NCBI GenBank assembly: GCA_964459385.1
Contig: CAYWLG010000012.1
Coordinates: 1 to 64,000 of the forward strand
From: UBA6107 sp964459385
Lineage (GTDB): Bacteria > Chloroflexota > Anaerolineae > Anaerolineales > Anaerolineaceae
Length of the DNA stretch: 64,000 nt
Direction of reading: 5' to 3'
In this document: positions 9,827-18,488 of the stretch, piece after piece
Layout: every line of letters starts with the position of its first letter
Position numbering within the stretch: the stretch's first letter is position 1
Position numbers and translations under genes: made by a program
Notes under the pieces: model-generated
What the model saw: only the letters and a program-made list of their open reading frames with translations
Database searches by the model: none
Told to the model about the DNA's origin: nothing

Positions 9827-10200
9827 CTGATTTTTCGATCGGCAAGTTGTGTTTGGAGCAGTTTCTTAAGAAAGAGACAATTATTCTACAATAACGCAAC
9901 AGATAAACGGGTGACACGAATTACTAACGAATCGTGATGATTTCATCAAAACGCCGTCGCTCGTTTTTTTATGCTTCGATGTTAATTGTGGATGTGAACA
10001 AAGCCATCCAAAATTATCCAAGTAATTGTCAGTTCTCAAAAAAATAAACATCCAAACTCCCTGAGGAGTATTAAAACTCAGTGTTGCTGATCAATAAACC
10101 ATTCAGCCATTTCGTAAAGATCTGGATGTCCCCTCACATCCTATACGCAATTATACATTAATTTTAACAATTCATCAATTTTTTCTTAACACTAAAATCA
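9827..10200. other. Gene-free AT-rich intergenic region
   Basis: Roughly 375 nt with no ORF of credible coding character on either strand. It contains a minus-strand promoter-like pair (10150-10178), several GGATGT/ACATCC complementary segments (for example 10123-10141, 10049-10054, 9990-10009) and a small hairpin ACTCC/GGAGT (10056-10069). On the minus strand a 10-codon ORF (MAEWFIDQQH, 10079-10111) could be a leader peptide, without a ribosome binding site. I recognise no known RNA family. Confidence 0.4.
10150..10178 (-). promoter_or_regulatory. Candidate minus-strand promoter for a recX leader or small RNA
   Basis: TTGATG (10173-10178), 17 nt, then TATAAT (10150-10155), read on the minus strand. 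A transcript from about 10143 would run about 350 nt to the hairpin before recX. Confidence 0.45.
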
Positions 10201-10281
10201 TATAATGAAGAATCGAGACATCTCCGAAGAAGATGCCCACATACTCTTTCCCGGTTTTTATTAACCTAATTCGTTGTGTGC

Positions 10282-10287
10282 TAAAAT
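10282..10287 (+). promoter_or_regulatory. -10 element implying a leaderless transcript
   Basis: TAAAAT ends 6 nt before the ATG at 10294, so transcription would begin at or next to the start codon. There is no Shine-Dalgarno sequence in the 6 nt between. A second -10-like TATAAT lies at 10201-10206 and could give a leadered transcript instead. Confidence 0.45.
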
Positions 10288-10293
10288 AGCCTT

Positions 10294-10731
10294 ATGGAAA
10301 ACTCGAACGCTAAAAACGGCTTGACCCCTGAACAAAAACACCAACGGCAATTTTTGCTCGAGATTTTACTGCCGCTGTTACTTTTGCTGATCGTCGTGGT
10401 TGGATTGACCGTTCTGGCCATTATGCTCACAGGATCAAACGGATCCATTCTATCGCAATGGGCGGATATTTCGCTGATCTTACTGGTATTACCGGTCATG
10501 CTCTTCGTTTTGATCGCAGTTGCCTTAGTGATCCTGCTAAGTTATTTAATGGGCAAATGGAACCGTTCCTTGCCTCCTTTGTTATTCCTGGCACGAACAA
10601 AGGTCGATGAAGCCGCGACAAAAGTGCAAAAAATCATTGCGGCACCCGTAAAGCCAGTGGTCTTCACGCAATCTCTGATCGCCGGCATCAAGCAATTCTT
10701 CACTTCCCTATTCAAGCGTTCAAGCATTTAG
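10294..10731 (+). CDS. Small membrane protein, function unknown
   Basis: A 145-residue protein with two long hydrophobic segments (about residues 21-47 and 58-86) and a basic C-terminal part with hydrophobic stretches. No family recognised. It heads a run of co-directional genes (10294-13297). The next gene, another small membrane protein, starts 16 nt later. Confidence 0.7.
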   Translation: MENSNAKNGLTPEQKHQRQFLLEILLPLLLLLIVVVGLTVLAIMLTGSNGSILSQWADISLILLVLPVMLFVLIAVALVILLSYLMGKWNRSLPPLLFLARTKVDEAATKVQKIIAAPVKPVVFTQSLIAGIKQFFTSLFKRSSI

Positions 10732-10747
10732 ATCGGAGTGACCCTTT

Positions 10748-10957
10748 ATGTCTGAAAACAACAACTGGAAAACGCTCACTTACCTGGCGGGAGGTCTGAT
10801 CGGTCTGGCCGCTGGTGTCGTTTCTGCCCATCTGTTAATCAAAAATTCTGAAAACATTGATGGCAAGCTATCATTGACCTCAAAAGAAAAGCTTAACCTC
10901 GGTATGGGTCTGGTCTCTTTTTTGCGACAAATTTCTGAGTTCGGCAAAATCCGTTAA
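10748..10957 (+). CDS. Small single-span membrane protein
   Basis: A 69-residue protein with one glycine/alanine-rich membrane segment (residues 11-31) and a charged cytosolic tail. Resembles YtxH-type small proteins in outline but lacks a clear signature. It starts 16 nt after the preceding gene, with GGAGTG upstream of the ATG, which suggests cotranscription. Confidence 0.65.
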   Translation: MSENNNWKTLTYLAGGLIGLAAGVVSAHLLIKNSENIDGKLSLTSKEKLNLGMGLVSFLRQISEFGKIR

Positions 10958-11014
10958 TCACGTCCCCTCTTTCGAGGAGGGTTTCATCCAATTTAAGCAT
11001 TGCAGCCTGGAACG

Positions 11015-12025
11015 ATGAGCGATAAATCTGTCCTAAAACTTTTGTTTGCTGGTGATCTCACCAGAGATTTTGTCATTGATCGGAATGGGCACGCTCACAA
11101 CAACATTCCGGGTGGCTCTCTGCTCTATGCCAGTGCCGGTGCAAGAATGTGGAACGACCAGATCGGCATGATGGGTCGCATCTCAAAAGAGTACCCTTCG
11201 ACATGGCTTGAAAAAATGAAGAGCCGCGGGCTCGATACGCGGGGAATTCTTACCCTAAACGAGCCTTTGGAGCAGCGCCGCTTTTTTGCCTGGCGTGATG
11301 CCGAGAACTTTGATATCAGCAACCCGGTAGCCAATTATGCCCGCTTGGGGTTGACCTTTCCTCATGAGTTACTGGGGTTTGAGACTGCCTCTTTCAATGA
11401 ATCAGCCTGGTCAAACATCACCACAATTGCCGGTACAGCACTTCCCAATGAGTATTTGGATATTACAGGGCTGCATATTTGCCCGATGAGCTTTTTGACT
11501 CATGTGAAGCTGCCCGCCTACCTGGCTCGCGGTTCGGTCAACACCATCACGTTAACCCCCTCCAATGAGTATATGAATCCCCAATATGCCGATAAAATCC
11601 CGGCGTTGGTGAAAGGCATCAGCGCATTTTTCCCGACAGAAACACAGGTGAAGTCCCTTTTCAGGGGCAGGCTGACCGATCTCTGGGATATGGCTACTTT
11701 ACTGACTGAATATGGATGCCCCCTGATCGTGATCAACCGTGCAGAACATGGCATTCTATTGTTTGACGCCCACACAAAAAAGAAATATTCGCTTCCCAAT
11801 TACCCCGCCAGATGGGTTGACCCTACCGGGGCGGCAGATGTTTTCGCAGGCGCTTTTCTGGGAGAGTATAAAAAATCGTACGATCCGCTCACTGCTGCCA
11901 TTCATGCCAGTGTGGCTGTTTCGATCGCCGTAGAGGGTTCCGGCGCCTTTTATTGCCTGGATCACCTACCCGGGCTTGAACTGGCACGCGCCGAATTAAT
12001 GAGAACATTGGTAAAGATCATATAA
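11015..12025 (+). CDS. PfkB/ribokinase family sugar or nucleoside kinase
   Basis: A 336-residue protein with the ribokinase fold signatures: an N-terminal GG (IPGGSLLYASAGA) and the C-terminal DPTGAADVFAGAFLG, where Asp275 is the expected catalytic base. The consensus here is DTGAGD, so the second glycine is replaced by alanine (GAAD), a slightly unusual anion hole. Substrate cannot be predicted. A TTG at 11000 is possible, but the ATG at 11015 begins the conserved strand closely and is preferred. It sits 18 nt before the PAP2 gene. Confidence 0.82.
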   Translation: MSDKSVLKLLFAGDLTRDFVIDRNGHAHNNIPGGSLLYASAGARMWNDQIGMMGRISKEYPSTWLEKMKSRGLDTRGILTLNEPLEQRRFFAWRDAENFDISNPVANYARLGLTFPHELLGFETASFNESAWSNITTIAGTALPNEYLDITGLHICPMSFLTHVKLPAYLARGSVNTITLTPSNEYMNPQYADKIPALVKGISAFFPTETQVKSLFRGRLTDLWDMATLLTEYGCPLIVINRAEHGILLFDAHTKKKYSLPNYPARWVDPTGAADVFAGAFLGEYKKSYDPLTAAIHASVAVSIAVEGSGAFYCLDHLPGLELARAELMRTLVKII

Positions 12026-12043
12026 GGGGTAAAGGAGAATCAG

Positions 12044-13021
12044 ATGGACGCATTGTTACAACTGGAATTGGCGGTAAACCTATTTTTGCAGCATCTCGGA
12101 ACCTGGTTATGGCTCCCCTTCACCGCGATTACTTCGCTGGGAAATGAATACTTCTATTTAATTGCCATGCCAGCCATCTACTGGTGCTGGGATGCCACGC
12201 TCGGTTTTCGTCTGGCGGTCATGTTGGTGATCACCAATGCGACCAATGGCTACTTTAAAGCCCTGTTTCACAGCCCACGGCCGTTCTGGGTAGATTCAAA
12301 TGTTAAAGCCTATGCCAGCGAAACCTCTTTTGGGCTGCCCTCTGGCCATTCGCAAAATGCAGCCAGCCTTTGGGGCACTCTGGCTGCCAGTGTAAAAAAG
12401 ACCTGGCTGACGGTTGTGTGCATCGTTCTCATTTTCCTGATCGGCCTTTCGCGCCTTTACCTGGGGATGCACTTTACCCGTGATGTGCTGGGGGGATGGC
12501 TCATCGGCGGCCTGCTGGTGGCTTTGTATTTTTGGTTGGAAAAACCGATCATCGCCTGGCTGAGCAAAAGATCACTAAATGCAAAATTTTTACTTTCTTT
12601 TCTGTTTTCGCTTCTGGTCATTGCCATTGGTCTATTGGTCACTGCATCAGTGCAAAATTGGGCGTTACCCGCTGATTGGATCGAACGATCCGTGCAGGCG
12701 ATTGAGGTGGCCCCGGACCCGTATAATCTGGAAGGGTATTTCACCATCGCGGGGGTTTGGTTCGGTTTTACTGTGGGGTACGCCTGGTGGTTGAACAAGA
12801 AAGGCAAGATCGTTATAAAAGGGAAGTTTTGGAAACGCGTCACGCGATTCATTCTCGGAATGGTTGGCGTTGGGGTACTCTACCTCGGCTTAAAATTTGT
12901 ATTCCCCGATTCGCCCTTATGGTTAGGTTTTGCGTTGAGGTACATCCGCTATACCTTGATCGGGTTGTGGGTGGCAGGCATCGCCCCCTGGCTGTTTGAA
13001 AAACTCCATCTTGATGCTTAA
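12044..13021 (+). CDS. PAP2 superfamily membrane phosphatase
   Basis: A 325-residue integral membrane protein. All three phosphatase motifs are present: KALFHSPRP, PSGHSQN and SRLYLGMHFTRDVLGG, with the catalytic His pair in the second and third. Six or more membrane segments extend through the C-terminus. Family role: dephosphorylation of phosphatidic acid, undecaprenyl diphosphate or similar lipid phosphates at the membrane. GGAG lies 8 nt before the ATG. Confidence 0.9.
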   Translation: MDALLQLELAVNLFLQHLGTWLWLPFTAITSLGNEYFYLIAMPAIYWCWDATLGFRLAVMLVITNATNGYFKALFHSPRPFWVDSNVKAYASETSFGLPSGHSQNAASLWGTLAASVKKTWLTVVCIVLIFLIGLSRLYLGMHFTRDVLGGWLIGGLLVALYFWLEKPIIAWLSKRSLNAKFLLSFLFSLLVIAIGLLVTASVQNWALPADWIERSVQAIEVAPDPYNLEGYFTIAGVWFGFTVGYAWWLNKKGKIVIKGKFWKRVTRFILGMVGVGVLYLGLKFVFPDSPLWLGFALRYIRYTLIGLWVAGIAPWLFEKLHLDA

Positions 13022-13053
13022 GCTCGCTTAATGCAGCCATTTGTCGAGTAATA

Positions 13054-13059
13054 TATAAT
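13054..13059 (+). promoter_or_regulatory. -10 element (TATAAT) before the YtxH-like gene
   Basis: TATAAT in ATATATAATT, 26 nt upstream of the ATG at 13085. No convincing -35 hexamer at the usual spacing. Confidence 0.4.
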
Positions 13060-13084
13060 TAAAGAGCAAGAAGAGGAGTTGCTT

Positions 13085-13297
13085 ATGCGAAAACTTGGAT
13101 CTTTTGTGTTGGGGGCTTTTGTAGGCGGCATCACCGGTAGCATCTTGATTATGTTGTTCGCGCCCGTTTCAGGCAAGCAAGTTCGCGAGCGCATCCACAA
13201 CGTGCAAACGAACATTCGCAATGAGGTCAAGAGCGCAACAGAACAAAAAAGCCTTGAGCTTCGTCAACAACTCGAAGCTTTACAAAAAAAGGGCTAA
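13085..13297 (+). CDS. YtxH domain small membrane protein
   Basis: A 70-residue protein with an N-terminal glycine-rich membrane segment (LGAFVGGITGSILIMLFAP) followed by SGKQVRERI and a charged helix, the layout of YtxH/GvpP-like proteins, often linked to stress in other bacteria. The ATG at 13085 follows AGAGGAG by 6 nt; an upstream TTG at 13079 overlaps that site. Confidence 0.75.
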   Translation: MRKLGSFVLGAFVGGITGSILIMLFAPVSGKQVRERIHNVQTNIRNEVKSATEQKSLELRQQLEALQKKG

Positions 13298-13309
13298 CAC
13301 GTAATCACC

Positions 13310-13343
13310 AAAATAAAGGCCAGAAGTTTCTGGCCTTTATTTT
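13310..13343. terminator. Bidirectional terminator, 16 bp perfect stem
   Basis: AAAATAAAGGCCAGAA pairs fully with TTCTGGCCTTTATTTT across a 2 nt gap. It ends the 10.3-13.3 kb genes. On the minus strand it contains the stop codon of the metallopeptidase gene. Confidence 0.92.
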
Positions 13344-15379
13344 GGTTTAATTTGAACCTTATAGTCAGCTTCTTGCCTTGAATATCGCGCAGAAGCGCTG
13401 ATTACCAGCACAAGATCGCTGAAGTAATTTTCGTTATCAAGCGGGGCTAATTGCAGGCTTTCGCCGGCGGCAAGTTGGTATTGGTTCACCACTGTCTTCC
13501 CCTCTAATTTTTGAATTGTTGAGACCAAAAAGGTTTGCGGGATGCGATTATTCATGCGCACAAATCCGGCCAGATCCCAGCCGCCGGTATCACGTTCAAA
13601 GTCTGTCGAATAATCGATTTGGGAAAGCGAAATATTATCGATCGCAAAACCTTCACCGGTCACTGCCGCATCGGTCACATATTCAAACCGTAACCAGACT
13701 TTTTTGCCGGCGAAATCAGAGAGATCAACCGTTTCATTCTTCCAGGCAGGCGTTTTACCGTTGTACGCGCAGCCATAATTATTGCCTGTAACGTTATAGG
13801 CCGTGCAGGAGGGGGAGTGTAAAATCTGCCAGTTTTCTCCGTCTTCTGAGGCCAGCAGGTAAAGAAAATCGTAGTCCGTTTCCAGATCATACCACATGTC
13901 ATAATTCAACTTAATCTCACCGGTGACCAGAGAAAAATCAAACTGCCGGGTCATGGTCATATCAGACGAATCTGCTTTGTTCGACCAAATGAAATATTCT
14001 CCCTGCTGTGAATCCACCGGGATAACCTGTACGGTTGCATCCCCCGAAAAATCCAACTGATAATTACCAGAACAATAGAGATGAATGTAATCTGTGCCAT
14101 ATTGATGTACGGTGCGTTGCAGCGATACGTTCTCACAACTTGGCACCACTTCAGTATCCGTAAACACAGGCGGATCGGTCAAATCTCGATAAGTGAATCG
14201 CCCATCTGATATTGTAGAATCTTGCAGGTAGTTGGCCAGCGTCCAATCCTGAAAGAGCTGATCGGCACTCATTGGTTTTCCAGTCAGATCGTCTTGCACC
14301 TCTTTCGTGGAAAAAACATCGTCAATGCTTGCCAAACCGTTTGCTTTATCGGCCACCACCGCTTTGGTGATGTCTTCACCAAACTGATCCAGCAAATAGG
14401 AGGTGAACAAAAAGCCTGCCCCATAATGGGCTTCGACCAGAGAAGGGTTGTTTGGCCATTCATTCAACTGTATGTCGGGGTTATAAGAAAAAACCGAGTC
14501 GAATCCACCCGTCTGGTAGCCATTCAAGAATACGGCCAGTTCAGAAAATCCCTCGTTCAACCAGCTCTCTTCATTGCTGTCATGATAGTTGTGTATGAGA
14601 TGCTGAAGTTCGTGCGCCGCCACCGCGTAGGTATATGGATCGGACAGGGTTTGCACGCTTGCGTTAATGGCGAACATTTCGTGCTCATTGGCGTAGGGAT
14701 GCGCTTCTGTTAACACCTCATCTGTGCCCGAGGTATAACCGGCCACGCTGCTGCCCAGATCAGCCGCGTATAAGATGTATAAATGCGGGTCATTATCCAC
14801 GCCAGGAATCCATTCCTTGCCGAAAAATTCCTGATCAGTAGGATAAATATTATTGCTGAAGGTTTCCACCAGAGCTTGCAAGGCATTTTCGTCGTAAGAA
14901 ACCCCATCTGCAACCCAGAAATATACCCTATCCGTTTTATAAGCCAAATGGGTTGGAATATGCGTATAAACGCCTGAATCGACATTCAACGACCAAAAAT
15001 ACAATTCATCTCCCACCTGATAATTAACTGGCGGCGTGGTCAAACTTAAAGCGATATTGCTTTTGCCTTTGAATTTTTCTGCAATCGTCACCAGGTCAGT
15101 TGCGGGAATTTCAGTTTGTTTGAGCGCCTCCAGGGTAATTTCTGCACCGGCAAGCACGGGGCTATCCGTAAATAAAGTGTTGGCTGCTTGTGGGGTAAGT
15201 TGCATCACAGGCGTCTGTGTGGGGAGCACTTCGGTAGGGGTAAATGCAGTGGGGGTTACAGCAGGAGTGGAAAGCCTTTGTCCAAGCAACAAGATTCCGC
15301 CCAAAGCTACCACAAGGCACAAGACAACACCGATCACACCAGTAAATACAAATAAAATGATCTTTTCTGAACGGTCCAT
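13337..15379 (-). CDS. Membrane-anchored zinc metallopeptidase, immune inhibitor A-like
   Basis: A 680-residue protein: short cytosolic N-terminus, one membrane segment (residues 8-33), a Thr/Pro linker (38-60), a peptidase region with HELQHLIH (His256-Glu257...His260) and downstream SWLNEGFSE (Glu276) as third ligand, and a C-terminal beta domain with KVWLRFEYVTDAAV and GFAIDNIS, which resembles the MAM-like module of ImmA-type M6 peptidases. Catalytic residues are intact. Expected to act outside the membrane; substrate unknown. The ATG at 15379 lies 5 nt after the polymerase stop, and the longer reading overlaps that gene. Confidence 0.8.
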   Translation of the reverse strand: MDRSEKIILFVFTGVIGVVLCLVVALGGILLLGQRLSTPAVTPTAFTPTEVLPTQTPVMQLTPQAANTLFTDSPVLAGAEITLEALKQTEIPATDLVTIAEKFKGKSNIALSLTTPPVNYQVGDELYFWSLNVDSGVYTHIPTHLAYKTDRVYFWVADGVSYDENALQALVETFSNNIYPTDQEFFGKEWIPGVDNDPHLYILYAADLGSSVAGYTSGTDEVLTEAHPYANEHEMFAINASVQTLSDPYTYAVAAHELQHLIHNYHDSNEESWLNEGFSELAVFLNGYQTGGFDSVFSYNPDIQLNEWPNNPSLVEAHYGAGFLFTSYLLDQFGEDITKAVVADKANGLASIDDVFSTKEVQDDLTGKPMSADQLFQDWTLANYLQDSTISDGRFTYRDLTDPPVFTDTEVVPSCENVSLQRTVHQYGTDYIHLYCSGNYQLDFSGDATVQVIPVDSQQGEYFIWSNKADSSDMTMTRQFDFSLVTGEIKLNYDMWYDLETDYDFLYLLASEDGENWQILHSPSCTAYNVTGNNYGCAYNGKTPAWKNETVDLSDFAGKKVWLRFEYVTDAAVTGEGFAIDNISLSQIDYSTDFERDTGGWDLAGFVRMNNRIPQTFLVSTIQKLEGKTVVNQYQLAAGESLQLAPLDNENYFSDLVLVISASARYSRQEADYKVQIKPK

Positions 15380-15384
15380 GATTT

Positions 15385-16830
15385 CTAAACTGTATTTCCT
15401 TCGAGGGTATCCCAGCGCCAGGCGGCTGCCACCATGCCCAGGGTGAACCAAATATACGGCAAAGCAAAACTATCCACGCTAAACCCCTCGATGAGCAGGG
15501 CGATCAGCATACAAATGCCCATCCAGCCTATTGTTTGGCGCAGCTTGTTGCCCGAGCGGATGAGCACACGAGCAGTGAACAGGTTCACGACCAAAAAGAC
15601 CATGAAAAAGGAAAAGCCAACGATCCCCGTTTCGGCCAACAAACGCACCCAAAAACTCTTAATGTTGATCAAGTTTGTAGAGTGATATACCAAAGCCCGC
15701 ACCTCGGTGAGCTGCCAGGCAGCGTCTGGTAATAACTGCTGAAAATAGAACCCCGCATTGCCAAGGCCCACCCCAAAAATCGGGTGAAGGTTGAATATAC
15801 GCCAACCGGTTTGCCAGTAGGTGATGCGTTCGCCAAATTGTAACATGTTGGCATATTGGGTAATTCCCTGTTCACGCAGCGTGGTAAGTGAAAACACTTC
15901 TGCCATGCGAGGATCAAATTTACTGAAAGCGAAAAGCGCCCCTGCGGCGATCAGCACATAGAGCGCGATCAGCAAGATCACAAAGCCGACCGTAAACAAT
16001 ACACGAGTCTGGCGAGATGTCCAGCGCCGGCTGATTTTCTTGATCAGCCATATGTTCAAACGCACAAACAAAAATGCCAGCACGAGCATGAAGGCAGCCC
16101 ATCCGGCGCGCGAAAAACTCACCAGCAAGGTGCCGATGCCACCCAACAAGAGAACATTTTCAAAGGTAATCTTTTTAAAGGTTATCCGATGCGCGGTGAA
16201 GCGCGTCATTGTGGCCGAAAGCCAGTAAGGCAAATAAAGCAAATTGACCAAATGTGCCAGCCAGGAGGGTTCAGAGGCAAACCCCACCGCCCGGCTGCCA
16301 AAAAAAGTGGTCGTCGAAAAAATATGCTGCACCACACGCAAGTAATTGGGGGTATCGTCTGGCGAAAGCATCGTGAGCACCTGCACCACCACCGTCCACA
16401 AGATCATCACCGCCCCACCCCAGTTTAATGCCCGTAAAGTCGCCTTTAGCTTCTCGTGGCTGTTTGGCATGATCGTAAAGACCAAATAGAAGAGAATGCC
16501 GATCACCAAAGTTGCCACGCCTTCGATTACGCTTCCAAGCAGCCCCTGGTCTTTATAAGCCGGCAGAGCCAAAAAGAAACCGGCCACAGATGAGATCAGT
16601 GCCGCCGAGAAGAACGCCAACGCCACCTTGGTCTGAAATGGGAAAGTCCCTTTCTGCCACAGATAAACCGGCAGCCAGGCCACTAACAAGATCACCAAAA
16701 AGAGTAACGCAGCAGGTGCGACTGAAGAGGAGTGGAACAGTTTTGCCACCAGCGGCATGCTGGTGATGGGCAGCACTGCAACCAGAACCAGCCAGACAAA
16801 CCAGGTGGATTTCTCAAACAATTTTTGCAT
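15385..16830 (-). CDS. O-antigen polymerase/ligase family membrane protein
   Basis: A 481-residue polytopic protein with about twelve hydrophobic segments and a large periplasmic-side loop (about residues 330-400) containing ITYWQTGWRIFNLHPIFGVGLGN, typical of the Wzy_C/O-antigen ligase superfamily. By family it polymerises or transfers lipid-linked oligosaccharide on the outer face of the membrane. The start overlaps the stop of the Wzz-like gene (ATGA), which ties polymerase and chain-length regulator together. Confidence 0.85.
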   Translation of the reverse strand: MQKLFEKSTWFVWLVLVAVLPITSMPLVAKLFHSSSVAPAALLFLVILLVAWLPVYLWQKGTFPFQTKVALAFFSAALISSVAGFFLALPAYKDQGLLGSVIEGVATLVIGILFYLVFTIMPNSHEKLKATLRALNWGGAVMILWTVVVQVLTMLSPDDTPNYLRVVQHIFSTTTFFGSRAVGFASEPSWLAHLVNLLYLPYWLSATMTRFTAHRITFKKITFENVLLLGGIGTLLVSFSRAGWAAFMLVLAFLFVRLNIWLIKKISRRWTSRQTRVLFTVGFVILLIALYVLIAAGALFAFSKFDPRMAEVFSLTTLREQGITQYANMLQFGERITYWQTGWRIFNLHPIFGVGLGNAGFYFQQLLPDAAWQLTEVRALVYHSTNLINIKSFWVRLLAETGIVGFSFFMVFLVVNLFTARVLIRSGNKLRQTIGWMGICMLIALLIEGFSVDSFALPYIWFTLGMVAAAWRWDTLEGNTV

Positions 16831-17621
16831 CAGCGGGGTTCCGCCTGTAGGTGTTTATCGAATAAGGCGCTGTTCACCAGCCAAATCCCCACGATCAGGC
16901 CGATCAACGAACCGGCCAAAACGCTAATGTTGCGACCGAAAAGCACCGGCGAGGCCACCGTGGATTCTTCGGTGAGGTCAAAACTGGTATGAGCAAGAGC
17001 AAGCGAATGCCAGATCATCTTGAGGTCCGGGTCGCTGGCGATCTGGTCAATCCTTGCCTTCACCTGTGCGACGTCCATATCGGGGCACAAGGCCGCACTG
17101 GGATCCACTAAAACCTTGTTAGCCAGGCAGGCAGTTAATGCATCCAAAGATTGCTGCACACTGATGGAGAGGAATGAGTTCTGCCGTAACTCCGCTAACT
17201 TTGATAGCGCTGCTTCAGCCCAAAACGAGTTCAGTGCCTGGGCCTTCTCGGCATCTGCATCGCGCACACGCAGCACCCAGCGGGTATCTTGCCTGTCGGC
17301 GGAAAAGTTCGCGCTCATCTCTGCGGCAGAATAATCGATGCCTGTTTCAGTAGCACGGGCAAGCACCTGATCTTTCACCTCAGTTGAAACGATCACATCG
17401 CCAATGGTCTCAAAAATCTGATCTTCTTCCCAGTCATCCAGTTTGTCCAAAAAGGCATAATCGACGACCGTTGATACGGTAGCCTTTGATTCATAGATTC
17501 TTGGGTGAAACTGGCTAAAAAGCAGCCCTAACACACCGCCCAAGATCATCACCAGCGCGATCATCCACCAGCGGCGCATTATTTTTTGCAGTATCTGCAC
17601 GGGAATCAGATCGTTATCCAT
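16830..17621 (-). CDS. Wzz-type chain-length determinant protein
   Basis: A 263-residue protein with two membrane segments (residues 19-37 and about 233-254) flanking an extracellular helical domain, the polysaccharide copolymerase layout. The N-terminus LIPVQILQKIMRRWWMI matches the Wzz domain entry. It lacks the cytosolic tyrosine-kinase domain. Two cysteines in the extracellular part are unusual for Wzz. A minus-strand TATAAT at 17653-17658 lies 31 nt upstream of the ATG. Regulates the length of polymer made by the downstream Wzy-like protein. Confidence 0.82.
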   Translation of the reverse strand: MDNDLIPVQILQKIMRRWWMIALVMILGGVLGLLFSQFHPRIYESKATVSTVVDYAFLDKLDDWEEDQIFETIGDVIVSTEVKDQVLARATETGIDYSAAEMSANFSADRQDTRWVLRVRDADAEKAQALNSFWAEAALSKLAELRQNSFLSISVQQSLDALTACLANKVLVDPSAALCPDMDVAQVKARIDQIASDPDLKMIWHSLALAHTSFDLTEESTVASPVLFGRNISVLAGSLIGLIVGIWLVNSALFDKHLQAEPR

Positions 17622-17669
17622 CGGCCCAACTTTCCCAAAGTATGATTAAGTAATTATACACTTTGCAAC

Positions 17670-17707
17670 AAAGAAAAAGAGCCTCGCTGATGAAAGCGAA
17701 GCTCTTT
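17670..17707 (-). terminator. Intrinsic terminator after the secreted Thr/Pro protein gene
   Basis: AAAGAGC-TCGCT pairs with AGCGA-GCTCTTT around one mismatch. Reading the minus strand, the stem runs into TTTTTCTTTG. Confidence 0.8.
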
Positions 17708-17725
17708 AGCAGTTGAAGGAAAAGC

Positions 17726-18421
17726 CTACTGGGTGACGAAGTTAAAGACACCTAAATTTTCTGTGCAATGGGAAGACGTATCAATGAAATATTTATCAGA
17801 GACCGCAACCCCATTTGGAGCGAACAATTGAATGGTCATCGTATGGAGCGCTTCAATTATTTTGTTGCCAAAAACGATTTCGTATCCACCCGGGCCATAA
17901 GGATCGCCGCTGGCTGCACCCGTGATACCTAAAAGGCTGACTGAATTTCCGCCATAGGTACCCGAAACTTTTACAATATATCCCAAAAGCGGGACACCGT
18001 TTTCGTCAAATACCTGGCCCGTGTATCCCTGCCAGTTACAGCCTTCTGCCGGATGAGCGAAATTCGTTGTGAATTTGTAGGCGCCAGGTTGCCGCACAAA
18101 AGAATACGCAGTCACAGTCGCTATTGGAGTTGGCGTAAAGGTGGCTGTGGGGGGGATCGTCGTTGGAGTAGAGGTGGGGACCACCACAGTCGGTGTAGCC
18201 GTTGGCGGAACGGATGTGGGTGTATAAGTAACCGCGGTCGCCAGATAAGGAACACAGACGTCTGGGATCGTCGGCGAGGGAGTGATCGACTTATCAACCA
18301 CATCGGCTGCAACCACAGGGGTTTCTTTTGCGTCAGACGAAACCAGACCGGTTTTTGCAAAGAAGATCGAACAAGTTGTGACCAAAACCAGAATCACAGA
18401 CCAGATAGTTTTCTTTCCCAT
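17726..18421 (-). CDS. Secreted protein with Thr/Pro-rich stalk, function unknown
   Basis: A 231-residue exported protein: signal peptide or anchor (residues 6-23), then 50 residues rich in Thr-Pro-Thr repeats (about 68-104), then a C-terminal globular domain. The latter has YTGQVFDENGVPLLGYIVKVSGTYGG and ends TENLGVFNFVTQ, which resembles a carboxypeptidase-regulatory-like/Ig beta sandwich. The start at ATG 18421 follows GGAGG; the longer reading does not. It sits in the polysaccharide region but with its own terminator. Confidence 0.7.
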   Translation of the reverse strand: MGKKTIWSVILVLVTTCSIFFAKTGLVSSDAKETPVVAADVVDKSITPSPTIPDVCVPYLATAVTYTPTSVPPTATPTVVVPTSTPTTIPPTATFTPTPIATVTAYSFVRQPGAYKFTTNFAHPAEGCNWQGYTGQVFDENGVPLLGYIVKVSGTYGGNSVSLLGITGAASGDPYGPGGYEIVFGNKIIEALHTMTIQLFAPNGVAVSDKYFIDTSSHCTENLGVFNFVTQ

Positions 18422-18488
18422 AGCAACCTCCACAAACATAAATATCTATGCCAGTAGAGATGCAGGTTCCATGCCAATATGAATAACT

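Noticed and set aside
10201..10206. TATAAT as the only promoter of the 10294 gene
   Set aside because: It lacks a usable -35 and would leave an 80 nt leader without a ribosome binding site; the TAAAAT at 10282 fits a leaderless start better, though both may work.
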